A DNA stretch of 27,500 bases from assembly GCA_963575745.1 (NCBI GenBank), contig CAUYUJ010019106.1:1-27500 (forward strand), written 5' to 3'. Within the stretch, counting starts at the first letter, position 1. Each line of letters starts with the position of its first letter. Shown here piece after piece: positions 1 through 10,271 of the stretch. The stretch is from Prorocentrum cordatum (taxonomy: Eukaryota > Sar > Dinophyceae > Prorocentrales > Prorocentraceae). A program made the position numbers and the translations under genes. The notes beneath the pieces were generated by a model. That model saw only the letters and a list, made by a program, of their open reading frames with translations, was not told the DNA's origin and searched no databases.

Positions 1-423
1 TACTAATAATAAGAATAAGAATAATAATAATAATAAGAATACGAAGAATAATACTAATAATACTAATACTAATAAAAATACGAATAAGAATAATAATAAG
101 AAGAATAATAAGAATAATAAGACGAATAATAATACTAAGAAGAAGAATAAGAAGAATGCGACGAATAAGAATAATAATACTAATAAGAAGAAGAAGAATA
201 CTAATAATAAGAAGAAGAAGACTAATAAGAATAATATTAAGAATAAGAATAATAATAATAATAAGACTAAGAATAAGAATAAGAATAATAATAATAATAA
301 TAGTAAGAAGAATAATACTAATACTAATAATAAGAAGACGAAGAATAATCAGAAGAAGAAGACGAATAAGAAGAATAAGAAACATAAGAAGAAGAATACT
401 AATAAGAAGACTAATAATAATAA
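1..423. repeat. Degenerate AAT/AAG triplet array
   Basis: Read in triplets from base 2, almost every unit is AAT, AAG, ACT or ACG, with rare exceptions such as AAA and GCG. The order of the four triplets is irregular rather than periodic. The array passes in phase into the AGG array at 424. No gene is supported here. Confidence 0.9.
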
Positions 424-470
424 GAGGAGGAGGAGGAGGAGGAGGAGGAGGAGGAGGAGGAGGAGGAGGA

Positions 471-1972
471 ACAGGAAGAGGGGCAACTCGAGGAGAAACA
501 GGAGGAACGGGTTGGGGGGCCGCTCAGGGGGCCTCCTGGGTGCCTCTCGGGGGCCTCTTGGAGGCCTGTTGGGGCCTCTTGGGGCCTTCGTGGGACCCTC
601 TTGGGGCCTCTCTGGACCTTCTTGGGGGCCTCTTGGGGCCATTTTGGAGGCGGTCGGTCAAGAGAGGGAGATCCTCGATATTCGTCCCCCCCCTCGGGGG
701 CCACGATCCTCGTGATGGGGTGTTAAACGTTGGCCTTCTCACTGGCCGAAGAAAAGGAACCGAAATCCCCAGGCGGGGGACGGGGGGAGGGTTCCCCTCC
801 CCGAAAGGAAAAGGGGGGTTGTGGAAGAGAAATGTCATCACCCTTGGACCACCTGTCGCCCAAAGGGCTGGTGGGATTTGTTGACTTGTAGGTTTTCGAA
901 AGATGTTGGCCTCTTGGCGGCCAACAGGGGAGGTTCAGTGGCCATCTTGAGCTGTCTTCGAGCGGACTTGGGGCCTCTTGGGGATCTTGGGATCATCTTG
1001 AGCCAGCCTGGACTATTTTGAGCTATCTTGGAGGTGATTTTGGGCTCTCTGAGGCCGCTTGGGGTCAACTCGGGGGCCTCTTGGGGGCCTCCCAGGGGCC
1101 TCTTGGAGGCCTCTTGGAGCCTCTTGGGGCGCTCGTGGGACCCTCTTGGGAGCCCTGGAGGACCTCTCGGGGCCATCTTGGAGGCGGTCGGTCAAGAGAG
1201 AGGGGGTCTTCGATGTGCGTCCCCCATTCGGGGGCCACGATCCTCGTGATGGAGTGTCAGACATCGGCCCTCCCACTCGCGGAAAAAAAAAAGCCTCCGA
1301 CACCTCGCGGCGCCCCCCCAAAAAACCCAGGCAGGGGAGGGGGAGGGTTCCCCTCCCCGAAGGGAAGAGGGGCTGTGGAAGAAAGAAGAAAATCACCGTT
1401 AGACCACATGTCGCCGAAAGGGCTGGTGGGATTTATTGATTTGCTTCAGGTGTTGGCCTCTTGGCGGCCTCCTGGGGAGGCTCTGTGGCCATCTTGAGCC
1501 CTCTTGGAGCGGTCTTGGGGCTTCTTGGGGCATCTTGGGAGCATCTTGAGACAGCTTGGACTATCTTGAGCCATCTTGGAGGTAATCTTGGGCTCTGTGA
1601 GGCCGCTTGGGGCCCACCCGGGGGCCTCTTGGGGGCCTCCCGGGGACCTCTTGGAGGCCTCTGTGTGGCTTCTTAGGGCGCTCGTGGGACCCTCTTGAGG
1701 GCCTCTGTGGACCCTCTTGGGGGGCTCTCGGGGCCACTTTGGAGGCGGTCGGTCAAGAGAGGGGATCCTCGATAGTCGTCCCCCCCTCGGGGGCCACGAT
1801 CCTCGTGACGGGGTGTCAAACATTGATTGGCCCTTTCACTGGCCGAAAAAGGAGCCTCCAAAAACACTAGGGAGGGGAGGGGGAGGGTTCCTCTTCCCGA
1901 AGGGAAGAGGGGCTTTGGAAGACAAAGGAAATCACCCTTGGACCACCTGGTACCGAAAGGGCTGGTGGGATA
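471..1972. repeat. Three tandem ~0.55-kb submonomers (copy 1)
   Basis: The anchor CGGTCGGTCAAGAGAG recurs at 651, 1185 and 1746, giving periods of 534 and 561 bp. Each monomer has a CCTCTTGGGG-rich part, the anchor, a CCCCC-TC-GGGGG hairpin followed by CACGA-TCC-TCGTG, a GGGGAGG-GTT-CCCCTCCCC hairpin, and a conserved block around GAAAGGGCTGGTGGGAT. The three monomers are clearly diverged from each other, so monomer amplification is older than the 2.8-kb duplication. No RNA or protein role is evident. Confidence 0.85.
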
Positions 1973-1988
1973 GTGATGATGATGATGC

Positions 1989-2023
<35 letters not shown>

Positions 2024-2610
2024 GTGATGGTGATGCTGATGACGATCATGCTGCTGCTGCTGATTATGATGATGATGGTGGTGGTGGTGATGATGAGGAT
2101 GATGATGATGCTGATGATGATGATGCCGATGATGATGCTGATCAAGATGCTGATGGTGATGGTGATGCTGGTGATGACGACTATGATCATGATGTGGGTT
2201 AAGATGGTGATGATGACGCCGATGTTGTTGATGATGATGCTGACAGTGCTGATGATGCTGCTGATGATGACCATGGTGATGCTAATGATGTTGATGATAC
2301 TGACATTTATGATGGCGATTATGCTGATGATGATGAGAACGAGGATTAGGATGATGTTGAGGATGATGACGATGCAGATGCTGCTGATGATGATGGTCAT
2401 GATGCTGATGATGATTGAGATGATGACGATGACAATGGTGATGATGATGCTGATGATGATGACGATGCTACTAATGACGATGCTGATGATGCTGATGCTT
2501 ATGATGCTGATGCTGATGGTGTTGATCATGATGATCATGATGGTCATGCTGCTGATGATGATGATGGTGATGTTGGAGATGATAAGGATGATGCTGATGA
2601 TGACGAGGAG
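1973..2610. repeat. Irregular GAT/GCT/GGT triplet array
   Basis: The stretch is built almost entirely of GAT with in-phase variants GCT, GGT, GTT and GAC. Triplet phase is kept for more than 600 bp and continues into GAG, CAG and AAG units at about 2608-2655. The poly-Asp and poly-Met translations are composition artefacts. Confidence 0.9.
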
Positions 2611-3264
2611 GAGGAGGAGCAGAAGAAGAAGAAGAAGACGACGAAGAAGAAGAAGAATAATACTAATAATAAGAAGGCGAAGACGAATAATAATAATAAT
2701 AAGAATAATAATAAGAAGAATAAGCAGACTAATAATAAACAGAAGAAGAAGACAAACATAAAACGAAGAAGCATAATAAGACGAATAAGACGAATACTAA
2801 TAATAAGAATAAGAATAATAATAATAATAAGAATACGAAGAATAATACTAATAATACTAATACTAATAAAAATACGAATAAGAATAATAATAAGAAGAAT
2901 AATAAGAATAATAAGACGAATAATAATACTAAGAAGAAGAATAAGAAGAATGCGACGAATAAGAATAATAATACTAATAAGAAGAAGAAGAATACTAATA
3001 ATAAGAAGAAGAAGACTAATAAGAATAATATTAAGAATAAGAATAATAATAATAATAAGACTAAGAATAAGAATAAGAATAATAATAATAATAATAGTAA
3101 GAAGAATAATACTAATACTAATAATAAGAAGACGAAGAATAATCAGAAGAAGAAGACGAATAAGAAGAATAAGAAACATAAGAAGAAGAATACTAATAAG
3201 AAGACTAATAATAATAAGAGGAGGAGGAGGAGGAGGAGGAGGAGGAGGAGGAGGAGGAGGAGGA
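2611..3264. repeat. GAG/AAG to AAT/AAG to AGG composite triplet array
   Basis: GAG and AAG units grade into a ~560-bp AAT/AAG/ACT/ACG array, then into pure AGG at 3218-3264, all in one triplet phase. The part from 2795 repeats 1-470. Confidence 0.9.
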
Positions 3265-4766
3265 ACAGGAAGAGGGGCAACTCGAGGAGAAACAGGAGGA
3301 ACGGGTTGGGGGGCCGCTCAGGGGGCCTCCTGGGTGCCTCTCGGGGGCCTCTTGGAGGCCTGTTGGGGCCTCTTGGGGCCTTCGTGGGACCCTCTTGGGG
3401 CCTCTCTGGACCTTCTTGGGGGCCTCTTGGGGCCATTTTGGAGGCGGTCGGTCAAGAGAGGGAGATCCTCGATATTCGTCCCCCCCCTCGGGGGCCACGA
3501 TCCTCGTGATGGGGTGTTAAACGTTGGCCTTCTCACTGGCCGAAGAAAAGGAACCGAAATCCCCAGGCGGGGGACGGGGGGAGGGTTCCCCTCCCCGAAA
3601 GGAAAAGGGGGGTTGTGGAAGAGAAATGTCATCACCCTTGGACCACCTGTCGCCCAAAGGGCTGGTGGGATTTGTTGACTTGTAGGTTTTCGAAAGATGT
3701 TGGCCTCTTGGCGGCCAACAGGGGAGGTTCAGTGGCCATCTTGAGCTGTCTTCGAGCGGACTTGGGGCCTCTTGGGGATCTTGGGATCATCTTGAGCCAG
3801 CCTGGACTATTTTGAGCTATCTTGGAGGTGATTTTGGGCTCTCTGAGGCCGCTTGGGGTCAACTCGGGGGCCTCTTGGGGGCCTCCCAGGGGCCTCTTGG
3901 AGGCCTCTTGGAGCCTCTTGGGGCGCTCGTGGGACCCTCTTGGGAGCCCTGGAGGACCTCTCGGGGCCATCTTGGAGGCGGTCGGTCAAGAGAGAGGGGG
4001 TCTTCGATGTGCGTCCCCCATTCGGGGGCCACGATCCTCGTGATGGAGTGTCAGACATCGGCCCTCCCACTCGCGGAAAAAAAAAAGCCTCCGACACCTC
4101 GCGGCGCCCCCCCAAAAAACCCAGGCAGGGGAGGGGGAGGGTTCCCCTCCCCGAAGGGAAGAGGGGCTGTGGAAGAAAGAAGAAAATCACCGTTAGACCA
4201 CATGTCGCCGAAAGGGCTGGTGGGATTTATTGATTTGCTTCAGGTGTTGGCCTCTTGGCGGCCTCCTGGGGAGGCTCTGTGGCCATCTTGAGCCCTCTTG
4301 GAGCGGTCTTGGGGCTTCTTGGGGCATCTTGGGAGCATCTTGAGACAGCTTGGACTATCTTGAGCCATCTTGGAGGTAATCTTGGGCTCTGTGAGGCCGC
4401 TTGGGGCCCACCCGGGGGCCTCTTGGGGGCCTCCCGGGGACCTCTTGGAGGCCTCTGTGTGGCTTCTTAGGGCGCTCGTGGGACCCTCTTGAGGGCCTCT
4501 GTGGACCCTCTTGGGGGGCTCTCGGGGCCACTTTGGAGGCGGTCGGTCAAGAGAGGGGATCCTCGATAGTCGTCCCCCCCTCGGGGGCCACGATCCTCGT
4601 GACGGGGTGTCAAACATTGATTGGCCCTTTCACTGGCCGAAAAAGGAGCCTCCAAAAACACTAGGGAGGGGAGGGGGAGGGTTCCTCTTCCCGAAGGGAA
4701 GAGGGGCTTTGGAAGACAAAGGAAATCACCCTTGGACCACCTGGTACCGAAAGGGCTGGTGGGATA
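3265..4766. repeat. Three tandem ~0.55-kb submonomers (copy 2)
   Basis: Same organisation as 471-1972, offset by 2794. The CGGTCGGTCA anchors lie at 3445, 3979 and 4540. Confidence 0.85.
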
Positions 4767-4782
4767 GTGATGATGATGATGC

Positions 4783-4817
<35 letters not shown>

Positions 4818-4973
4818 GTGATGGTGATGCTGATGACGATCATGCTGCTGCTGCTGATTATGATGATGATGGTGGTGGTGGTGATGATGAGGATGATGAT
4901 GATGCTGATGATGATGATGCCGATGATGATGCTGATCAAGATGCTGATGGTGATGGTGATGCTGGTGATGACG
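4767..4973. repeat. GAT array, truncated
   Basis: Equivalent to 1973-2179. It breaks off at 4973, where copy 2 of the higher-order repeat ends. Confidence 0.9.
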
Positions 4974-5240
4974 TCTTCGAGGCCTCTTGGCCCGTCTTGG
5001 GGTCATCTTGGGCGTCTTGGAGCGCTGGTTTGGCGTCTCGGGATGACCCTCGTGGGCCGTCTTGGAGGCCTCTTGGGGCCTTCTTGGCCCATCTTTAGGC
5101 CTTCTTGGGCCCAGAAGAGCCCGTGAGTCGCTCGTCGGGCCCCCCGCCCCCCCCCTCCAAATCGACCGGACCGGGCTCCCGCGGGAGGGGTTTTGGGAGG
5201 GGGGAGCATCTCACACGCCGATGATCCCCAAGGGGTCGGC
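4974..5240. repeat. Diverged CTTGG-rich segment related to the submonomers
   Basis: Repeated words such as GGCCTCTTGG, CGTCTTGG and GGGCCTTCTTGG resemble the first part of the 0.55-kb submonomers, but the anchor block and hairpins are missing. It lies between two GAT arrays. No gene seen. Confidence 0.55.
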
Positions 5241-5396
5241 GGATTATGATGGTGATGGTGCTTGTAAGGACGATGATGATGACGATGATGATGCTGATGC
5301 TGATGCTGATGATGATGATGCTGATTATGATGACGATGCTGATGCTGATGATGCTGTTGCTTCTGCTGCCGCTGATGATGATTATGATGATTATGC

Positions 5397-5470
<74 letters not shown>

Positions 5471-5626
5471 CTGATGATGATGATGATGATGATGCTGATG
5501 CTGATGCTGATGCTGATGCTGATGCTGATGCTGATGCTGGTGATGATGATGATGAGGAGGAGGAGGAGCAGGAGGAGGAGTAGGAGGAGGAGAAGCAGGA
5601 GGAGGAAGATGATGATATTGATGGTT
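5241..5626. repeat. GAT to GAG triplet array
   Basis: Irregular GAT/GCT units include 24 uninterrupted GATs at 5398-5469. They pass in phase into GAG, CAG and GAG at about 5553-5610. The same order (GAT, GAG, then CAG) occurs at 2600-2625, which suggests common descent with copy 1 of the higher-order repeat. Confidence 0.85.
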
Positions 5627-5836
5627 TGCCGTCGGCGAGGGGGGGGAAGGTCGACCCCCCTTTATGCTGGCGACGGCGCTGGCGCTGGTATCGCTGATGC
5701 CGCCGCCACTGACGTTGTCGCAGTTGTCGTGCTCGCGGCGAGTGGGGAGAAGGCCGATCGTCCCCTGGTGCTGGTGCCGCCGTCAAGTACACCGCCGCCG
5801 CCGGCGAGGTTGTCGCCGTTGTCGGCGGCGGCGGCG

Positions 5837-5870
<34 letters not shown>

Positions 5871-6540
5871 AGGCGTCCTCTCGGCGGCGTGATGAGGGGA
5901 GGGATAGTGGGTGGGGGGGGATGGGCGGAGGGAGCCCCTCCGGTTTTTGCGGGTGCGCCGGCATGTTTTTTTTTTGGGGGGGGTGTCCGACGTTTCGCAG
6001 GATGCTTTCCGAGCAAGCGCTCGCGAAGCGCGCTCTCTCGGATGTTTGAGGCAGTGACGCCCAGGCCTGTCCTCAAGCTGTCCCCTCGCCTTTGCCCCCA
6101 GACGCGTGTCGCAGGCTTTGGCCTTGCTGCTGGTGCCGCGCAGTGGCCTGGAGGCTGCCATCCAGGCGAGTCACTTGGAGGGGGAACGGGGAGGGAGACG
6201 GGGAGGGAAGGATAGCGAGAGAGAGTGGGGTGGGAGGGAGATATAGATAGAGGCAGGAGGGAGAGCAGGAGGATGAGAGTGATGGAGTAAGGGAGACTAA
6301 GCCGAGGCAGGCTTACACATCTTAGAACAGGCACGGATCTCAGAAGGCGCCAAGAGGGGCGAGTGGGGAAGGATGGCATTGCCAACACCTTGACCAAGTA
6401 AACCTTGCACACTACCCTGCTCCCAAATCAGACTGAACTTGTCCCCTTCCGCCTTGAGAAGGCTGACGGGGTCCGCAACCACCGCGCCACGACGCGAAAG
6501 GGTGGTCGTCGGGACCCAAGCGGCGTCCATTGTTCGGGAT
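5627..6540. other. Low-complexity GC-rich region without a gene
   Basis: Contains a GTC array (about 5834-5869), a T10G8 homopolymer junction near 5966-5983, and purine-rich GGGA/GAGA sequence at 6179-6300. Reading frames here are Arg-, Ser- or Pro-rich and are shadows of the composition. Confidence 0.7.
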
Positions 6541-6559
6541 TCTCAGAGGCATTCTGAAC

Positions 6560-8217
6560 ACATCGATTTGAATTTCTTGTGGTACAAGTGTCTTCAGCAC
6601 CGCTTTCCCGCCTGCCTGGCCAGGCTGGCCATCCAGGCCTATTCGTCGGCTCGCTTCCTGGCTCTCGGAGGCATTGTTGAATGCCCTGAGTGTGTGAAGA
6701 AAGGCATCGTGGCGGGCTGTTCTTTTGCCACTCGCCTCATCAGACTGTTTGCTATGGGGGCCTTCGGCAGGCAGGTGCTGCTTTGATGCATACATAGATG
6801 ACCTTAACTTGAGTGCGACTGGTTCGGCTAAGGAAGTCATTGCCGCTCTCACCCGTGGAGCTCGAGCTAAGCACTCTGCCATCACCAGCACGGTCCAGTG
6901 CAAGCTGGCCATGGACAAGTCGGTCGGCATGGCCAGCAACAGCACCTCTGTTTCCAAATAATTGCAGGAATCGCTTGGCCCACTGGTCGGTTCAGCTTGC
7001 ACTAGAGGCACCAACTTAGGTTCTGACTTCATTGCTGGCCGACCTGTTCGAGCCCCTGGGAAAGGCAGGACTGCAACCTTGCTGCGGGCCCTCTGTCGGG
7101 AGCCGTGTATGGCTCGGACCTCAATGGGGTCTCGGACCGTGAGTCGGTTATGTTGCGGAGGATGGCTATGTCTTGCATCAAACCCAGGGCTCAGGGCAGG
7201 TCCCTTCGTGTTCTATCGCAGCTGGAGGGCGACCCGACGTGGCGTGGCAGCTGCGCCCCGATCATTCGATGGTCCAAGGAAGTCCCGATTTTGAGAACCA
7301 GCGCCTTCCCGTGGTCTCCTTCCTGGGCTGAAATGCGCGGTGGTTGGGGGCCGGTTTCTCCACGGACAGACACCCTTGGGCTTCCTTGCGAGGCCTCATC
7401 TTTATTTCAAGAATGGCCATCTGCAGACTCGGCTGACCGATGCCGAATTTCTGTACTATTATAGACGACTTTGGCCGAGAGATTTCGCTGACCTTGTCCA
7501 GTCCGAAATTTGTCAAGGTTTTTTGCAAAGGAGCTGTTCTTCGGTCCTTAGAGCGCGAATCCGGGGGACACGTGCGGTACTGGTTTCAGAGTGTGTTGGG
7601 GTGTCGCCGAACACATTTTGGGGTCCAGGAAGGTCGGGGGCAAAACCAACGTCTGGGTCAGGGCGTTGGCCACCAAGGCTTGGTAGATTGCAGGAGACGT
7701 TGCCTTTGCAGGATCTAGTTTCTTGGGCCGATGCGCCTCGTGTGGGGTTGCCAGGGAGACTCTGTTCCACCGCGTCTACGAGTGCCAGATTGTACAGTCG
7801 GAGAGAGGTGGTGTTCTACCCCCATGGCTTCAAGAGGAAGCCCGATAAGTAAATCCAGATGCTCCTGAGTCGGTTATCTTCTTGTATGGGACCTTCAAGC
7901 ACGCTGGGGATATCGTTCCTTCTCCGTCTACGACGACGGGGGTGACGTTGAAGTGATTCACGGATCTGCTGCCAGAGCCGTCAGATGCTGCTACTCCTCC
8001 CTCCATCCCTCCTGCCGACGGACACTGGGGGCACCTTTTCATGGACGGCTCATGCCGTCGCCACACTGTTAGGGAGCTTTCTCGAGCGGGGTGGGCCGTG
8101 GCCATGGTCTCTCAGTCTGAGGAGCGCCTCGGGGTTGTCAGAGGACCCCTGTGGGCCCCACGGCACCAGACCCCCCACGGCTCGGAGTTCCAGGCTTTGA
8201 CTTGGGCTGGACCCTAA
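6560..8217 (+). pseudogene. Decayed non-LTR-like retroelement: reverse transcriptase, zinc finger, RNase H
   Basis: Conceptual translation across three frames gives an ordered set of retroelement motifs. The first frame has a palm-side block ending in KKGIVAGCSFATRLIR (to about 6760). After a frame change near 6783 comes the RT catalytic box, seen as DAYIDDLNLS with YIDD at 6791-6802. A stop lies at 6959-6961, then the frame changes again near 7096 to a segment containing YGSDLNGVSDRES and LEGDPTWRG. From 7723 a CCHC finger and an RNase H-like domain follow, with stops at 7846-7848 and 7954-7956. This motif order is typical of abundant dinoflagellate retroelements, as recalled rather than searched. 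With several frameshifts and at least three stops it cannot encode a working protein. The 5' end and the endonuclease were not found; the stretch 7465-7722 is poorly resolved. Confidence 0.8.
7723..8217 (+). pseudogene. CCHC zinc finger and RNase H remnant of the retroelement
   Basis: In one frame 7723-7845 reads a finger with spacing C-x2-C-x8-H-x4-C (RCASCGVARETLFHRVYEC, first Cys codon 7732). The frame has stops at 7846 and 7954. It then reads on to a TAA at 8215 through GHLFMDGSCRRH and RAGWAVAMVS, the first beta-strand region of an RNase H fold with its catalytic Asp codon at 8044-8046. The domain ends soon after HGSEFQAL, where the second catalytic acidic residue (Glu) is expected, so the C-terminal half of RNase H is missing. 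These two blocks share a frame with the YGSDLNG segment upstream, which supports a single original ORF. Confidence 0.8.
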
Positions 8218-8726
8218 AGGGTATGCCTGAGGGGAGGTGAGGTAAAGACCTCCGATGAGCCAGGGCTGGGGCAATCAAATCTCCTCCAGGCTTTCCCAAC
8301 ATCATTTCGTAGCTTTCGGGCGCTCGCTGTTTCGTGGCCCCTTTCTTTCGGTCGTGTCCCTCCGCTCGTTTGTCTTTGGTTCCTGGGGCCGTCCTTCGCT
8401 TTCTTTCGCCCTCTCGGGCCCTTCCGCGCGTCGGCTACGTGCAGGGGTTATTTATTGTTCTGACGATAACCCGAGGATGATCTCAAACATCCCCTTCCTC
8501 GTCCTTCTCCTCCTCCTCCTCCTCCCCCTCCTCCTCGTCGTCCTCCTCCTCCTCCTCGTCCTCCTCTTCCTCCTCCGCCCCTCTCCTTTTCCTTTCTCCC
8601 CTTCCGCCCTCCCGCGGGCTCCGCTCGCCAGGCGCCGGCGTCGTGCGCGCCCCTCGCCAGGAGGGGGCCCTCCTGTGGCCTGTGCGGCGGCAGCGGGCCA
8701 CCTCGCCGAGGCGCGCGGGCCTTTCT
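8218..8726. other. No gene seen; pyrimidine-rich CCT array
   Basis: GC-rich sequence with a CTTTCTTTCGG-type stretch (8330-8415) and an irregular CCT/CTC array at about 8497-8590. Open frames are Pro-, Leu- or Arg-rich composition shadows. Confidence 0.65.
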
Positions 8727-8990
8727 CACAGACAATAGTCGTCGATGCCAAGGTACGTGTGGGAAATGTGGGACGGAGGGGGAGACGGACGTCCAGGAAC
8801 TATGGGAAATATCAGGCGTCCTGGGATTTCTGCCTGTTCACTTGCGTGGCCTTTGGCCCTTTCTTCTCTCTTTCCCCTGCCCCTCCTCCTCCTCCTCCTC
8901 CTCCTCCTCCTGCTCCTCCTCCTCCCCCTCCTCATCCCTGGCCCGCCGACGAGGCCCTCGGGGCCCGAGGGGCGGGGGCCAAAGCTAGAG
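8727..8990. repeat. Dispersed repeat, member A
   Basis: About 8727-8862 aligns loosely with 9497-9633: both contain CACAGACA, GATGCC/GATCCC, TATGGGAAA, CCAGGA, TCCTGGGATT and TTGCGTG in the same order. In both members a CCT array follows (here 8881-8935). Minus-strand translations agree too (SHTYLGIDDYCL here, SHTFLGIGDYLCL in member B). Confidence 0.55.
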
Positions 8991-9496
8991 GACAAAAAAC
9001 GGCATAAGTATACATTTGTGACGCTCCGCGCGGGTTTCTTGGCTGAGGCCCCGCGGGCTTTAGGTAATTCGTCTTTGCGCGGCCCGCTCTGACTCGACTC
9101 GCCGTTTGCGCTTTCGCTTGCGGCTGCTGACTAAGAAACGGATTTCTTGGATCCGTGCTGGGCCCCTCCTGGCCCCTGGCACGCTCCGCGCGCCAGGGAG
9201 GGAAGTCCAGCGCCGATCCAGGAAATCCGCGCGGAGCTCCGAACGCTTCTCTTGCCCCTATCAACGGGCGGGGGCCACTGCAAACGCGGGTCAGCCAGGG
9301 CGCCATCTCTTGCAGCATCTGGCAGAGCCAGGGCTGCATTGACGGGGGCTTGCGCGCGGGGTCCTGCAAAGCCTCTGACTGACCCTGGCTCGCATCGACC
9401 CTGGTCGGTGCTTCCCCGACTTTTTGCTCCCCTGTTGCCAGCACTTGCAAGATGCCCAGCAGGCGTTTGTCATCTGTCAGGAGGGGAGGAAAAACA
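8991..9496. repeat. Non-genic DNA with a repeat shared with 19450
   Basis: 9270-9300 (beginning GGGGGCCACTGCAAACG) matches 19450-19480 at 28 of 31 positions. Further downstream both sites have a TCCTGC(A/G)AAG word and TGACCC. The rest is GC-rich without a supported gene. Confidence 0.6.
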
Positions 9497-9975
9497 CACA
9501 GACACAAGTAATCGCCGATCCCGAGGAAAGTATGGGAAACTATGGGAAGTGGGGGGGAAAACGAAAGCCCAGGAGATATGTGAAAATCTGGGGGATCCTG
9601 GGATTCGTGAGTATTTATTTGCGTGTCCCTGGGCCCCTCCAATCTGCACTGCCTGGCGGAGAACGCCGGGTCTCTGCGCCTTCGGCGGCGCTGCTCTCTG
9701 CAGCTCGAGAGGCTCCGCGCGGGGGCCGTGGCTTGTGGCCGGTACCCGCTGGCAGGCCGAGCGGCCGGCTCTCCGGGCTACAGCAGGCGAAGATCCGGCG
9801 GTATCTTTGCTTCGCCCCCCCGGAGATGGCCGCGCGGGGGCCCGGGGGCCGCAACGACACAGAGGGCTTAGGCGACTCGTCCTCCTCTCTCCTCCTCCCC
9901 GTCCTCCTCCTCCTCCTCCTCCTCCTCCTCCTCCTCCTCCTGCTCCTGTTCCTCCTCCTCCTCGCGCTCCCCTCC
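9497..9975. repeat. Dispersed repeat, member B, with CCT array
   Basis: Second member of the repeat at 8727, followed by unrelated GC-rich sequence and a CCT array at about 9880-9965. No coding signal is supported. Confidence 0.55.
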
Positions 9976-10271
9976 TCGGGTCGCCTACGGCCTTGGGGCA
10001 AGCCGTCCACGCCAGGGTGCCGAGGGAGGGTGGGTATATCTGGGTCAGCGGGGAAACGCACGCGTACGGGCCCCAGGTGCCCACGCGGCAGCCCTCTTTG
10101 ATCCGGAGGGGCGGCGCACTCGCGCGAACCCTTGCCCCGCGCTGAAACCCGCTGTCCGGATTCCCAGAGGCTCGGACGCATCGAGTATGTTTTCCGCGGT
10201 TCTTCCATTTTCGGCTTTTGAATGCCGCTTGCAAACGCACCCAGGACGAAAATCTGGTCCCGTGTCGGGAG

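Larger units (their letters stand above)
1..2794. repeat. Higher-order repeat unit, copy 1 (2,794 bp)
   Basis: Base 1 corresponds to base 2795, and the sequence agrees at offset 2794 from 1 to 2179. The unit runs, in order, through an AAT/AAG triplet array (1-423), an AGG array (424-470), three diverged ~0.55-kb submonomers (about 471-1972), a GAT array (1973-2610) and a GAG/AAG transition back into AAT/AAG. Bases 2180-2794 are absent from copy 2. The window may begin inside a longer array. Reading frames across it give only Asp, Met, Arg/Ile or Leu runs and are not considered genes. Confidence 0.9.
2795..4973. repeat. Higher-order repeat unit, copy 2 (partial, 2,179 bp)
   Basis: Matches bases 1-2179 with no difference that I found, including the slippage-prone triplet arrays. 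Identity stops abruptly at 4973/4974 inside the GAT array: copy 1 continues as GAT, while copy 2 switches to CCTCTTGG-type sequence. Such identity across microsatellites implies a very recent duplication, homogenisation or an assembly artefact. Confidence 0.9.

Noticed and set aside
1973-2761. Long open frames of Asp, Met, Ile/Arg or Leu in the triplet arrays (also 2544-3179 minus, 5062-5872, 25263-25673)
   Set aside because: They exist in several frames and both strands simply because the triplet arrays lack stops; there is no domain or non-repetitive core.
6412-7032. 206-codon minus-strand frame
   Set aside because: It is the complement of the RT pseudogene, where the plus strand shows recognisable RT motifs.
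9147-10145. 332-codon plus-strand frame and overlapping minus-strand frames of 322-353 codons
   Set aside because: Pro/Arg/Gly-rich, overlapping on both strands, crossing a dispersed repeat and a CCT array; no family motif.
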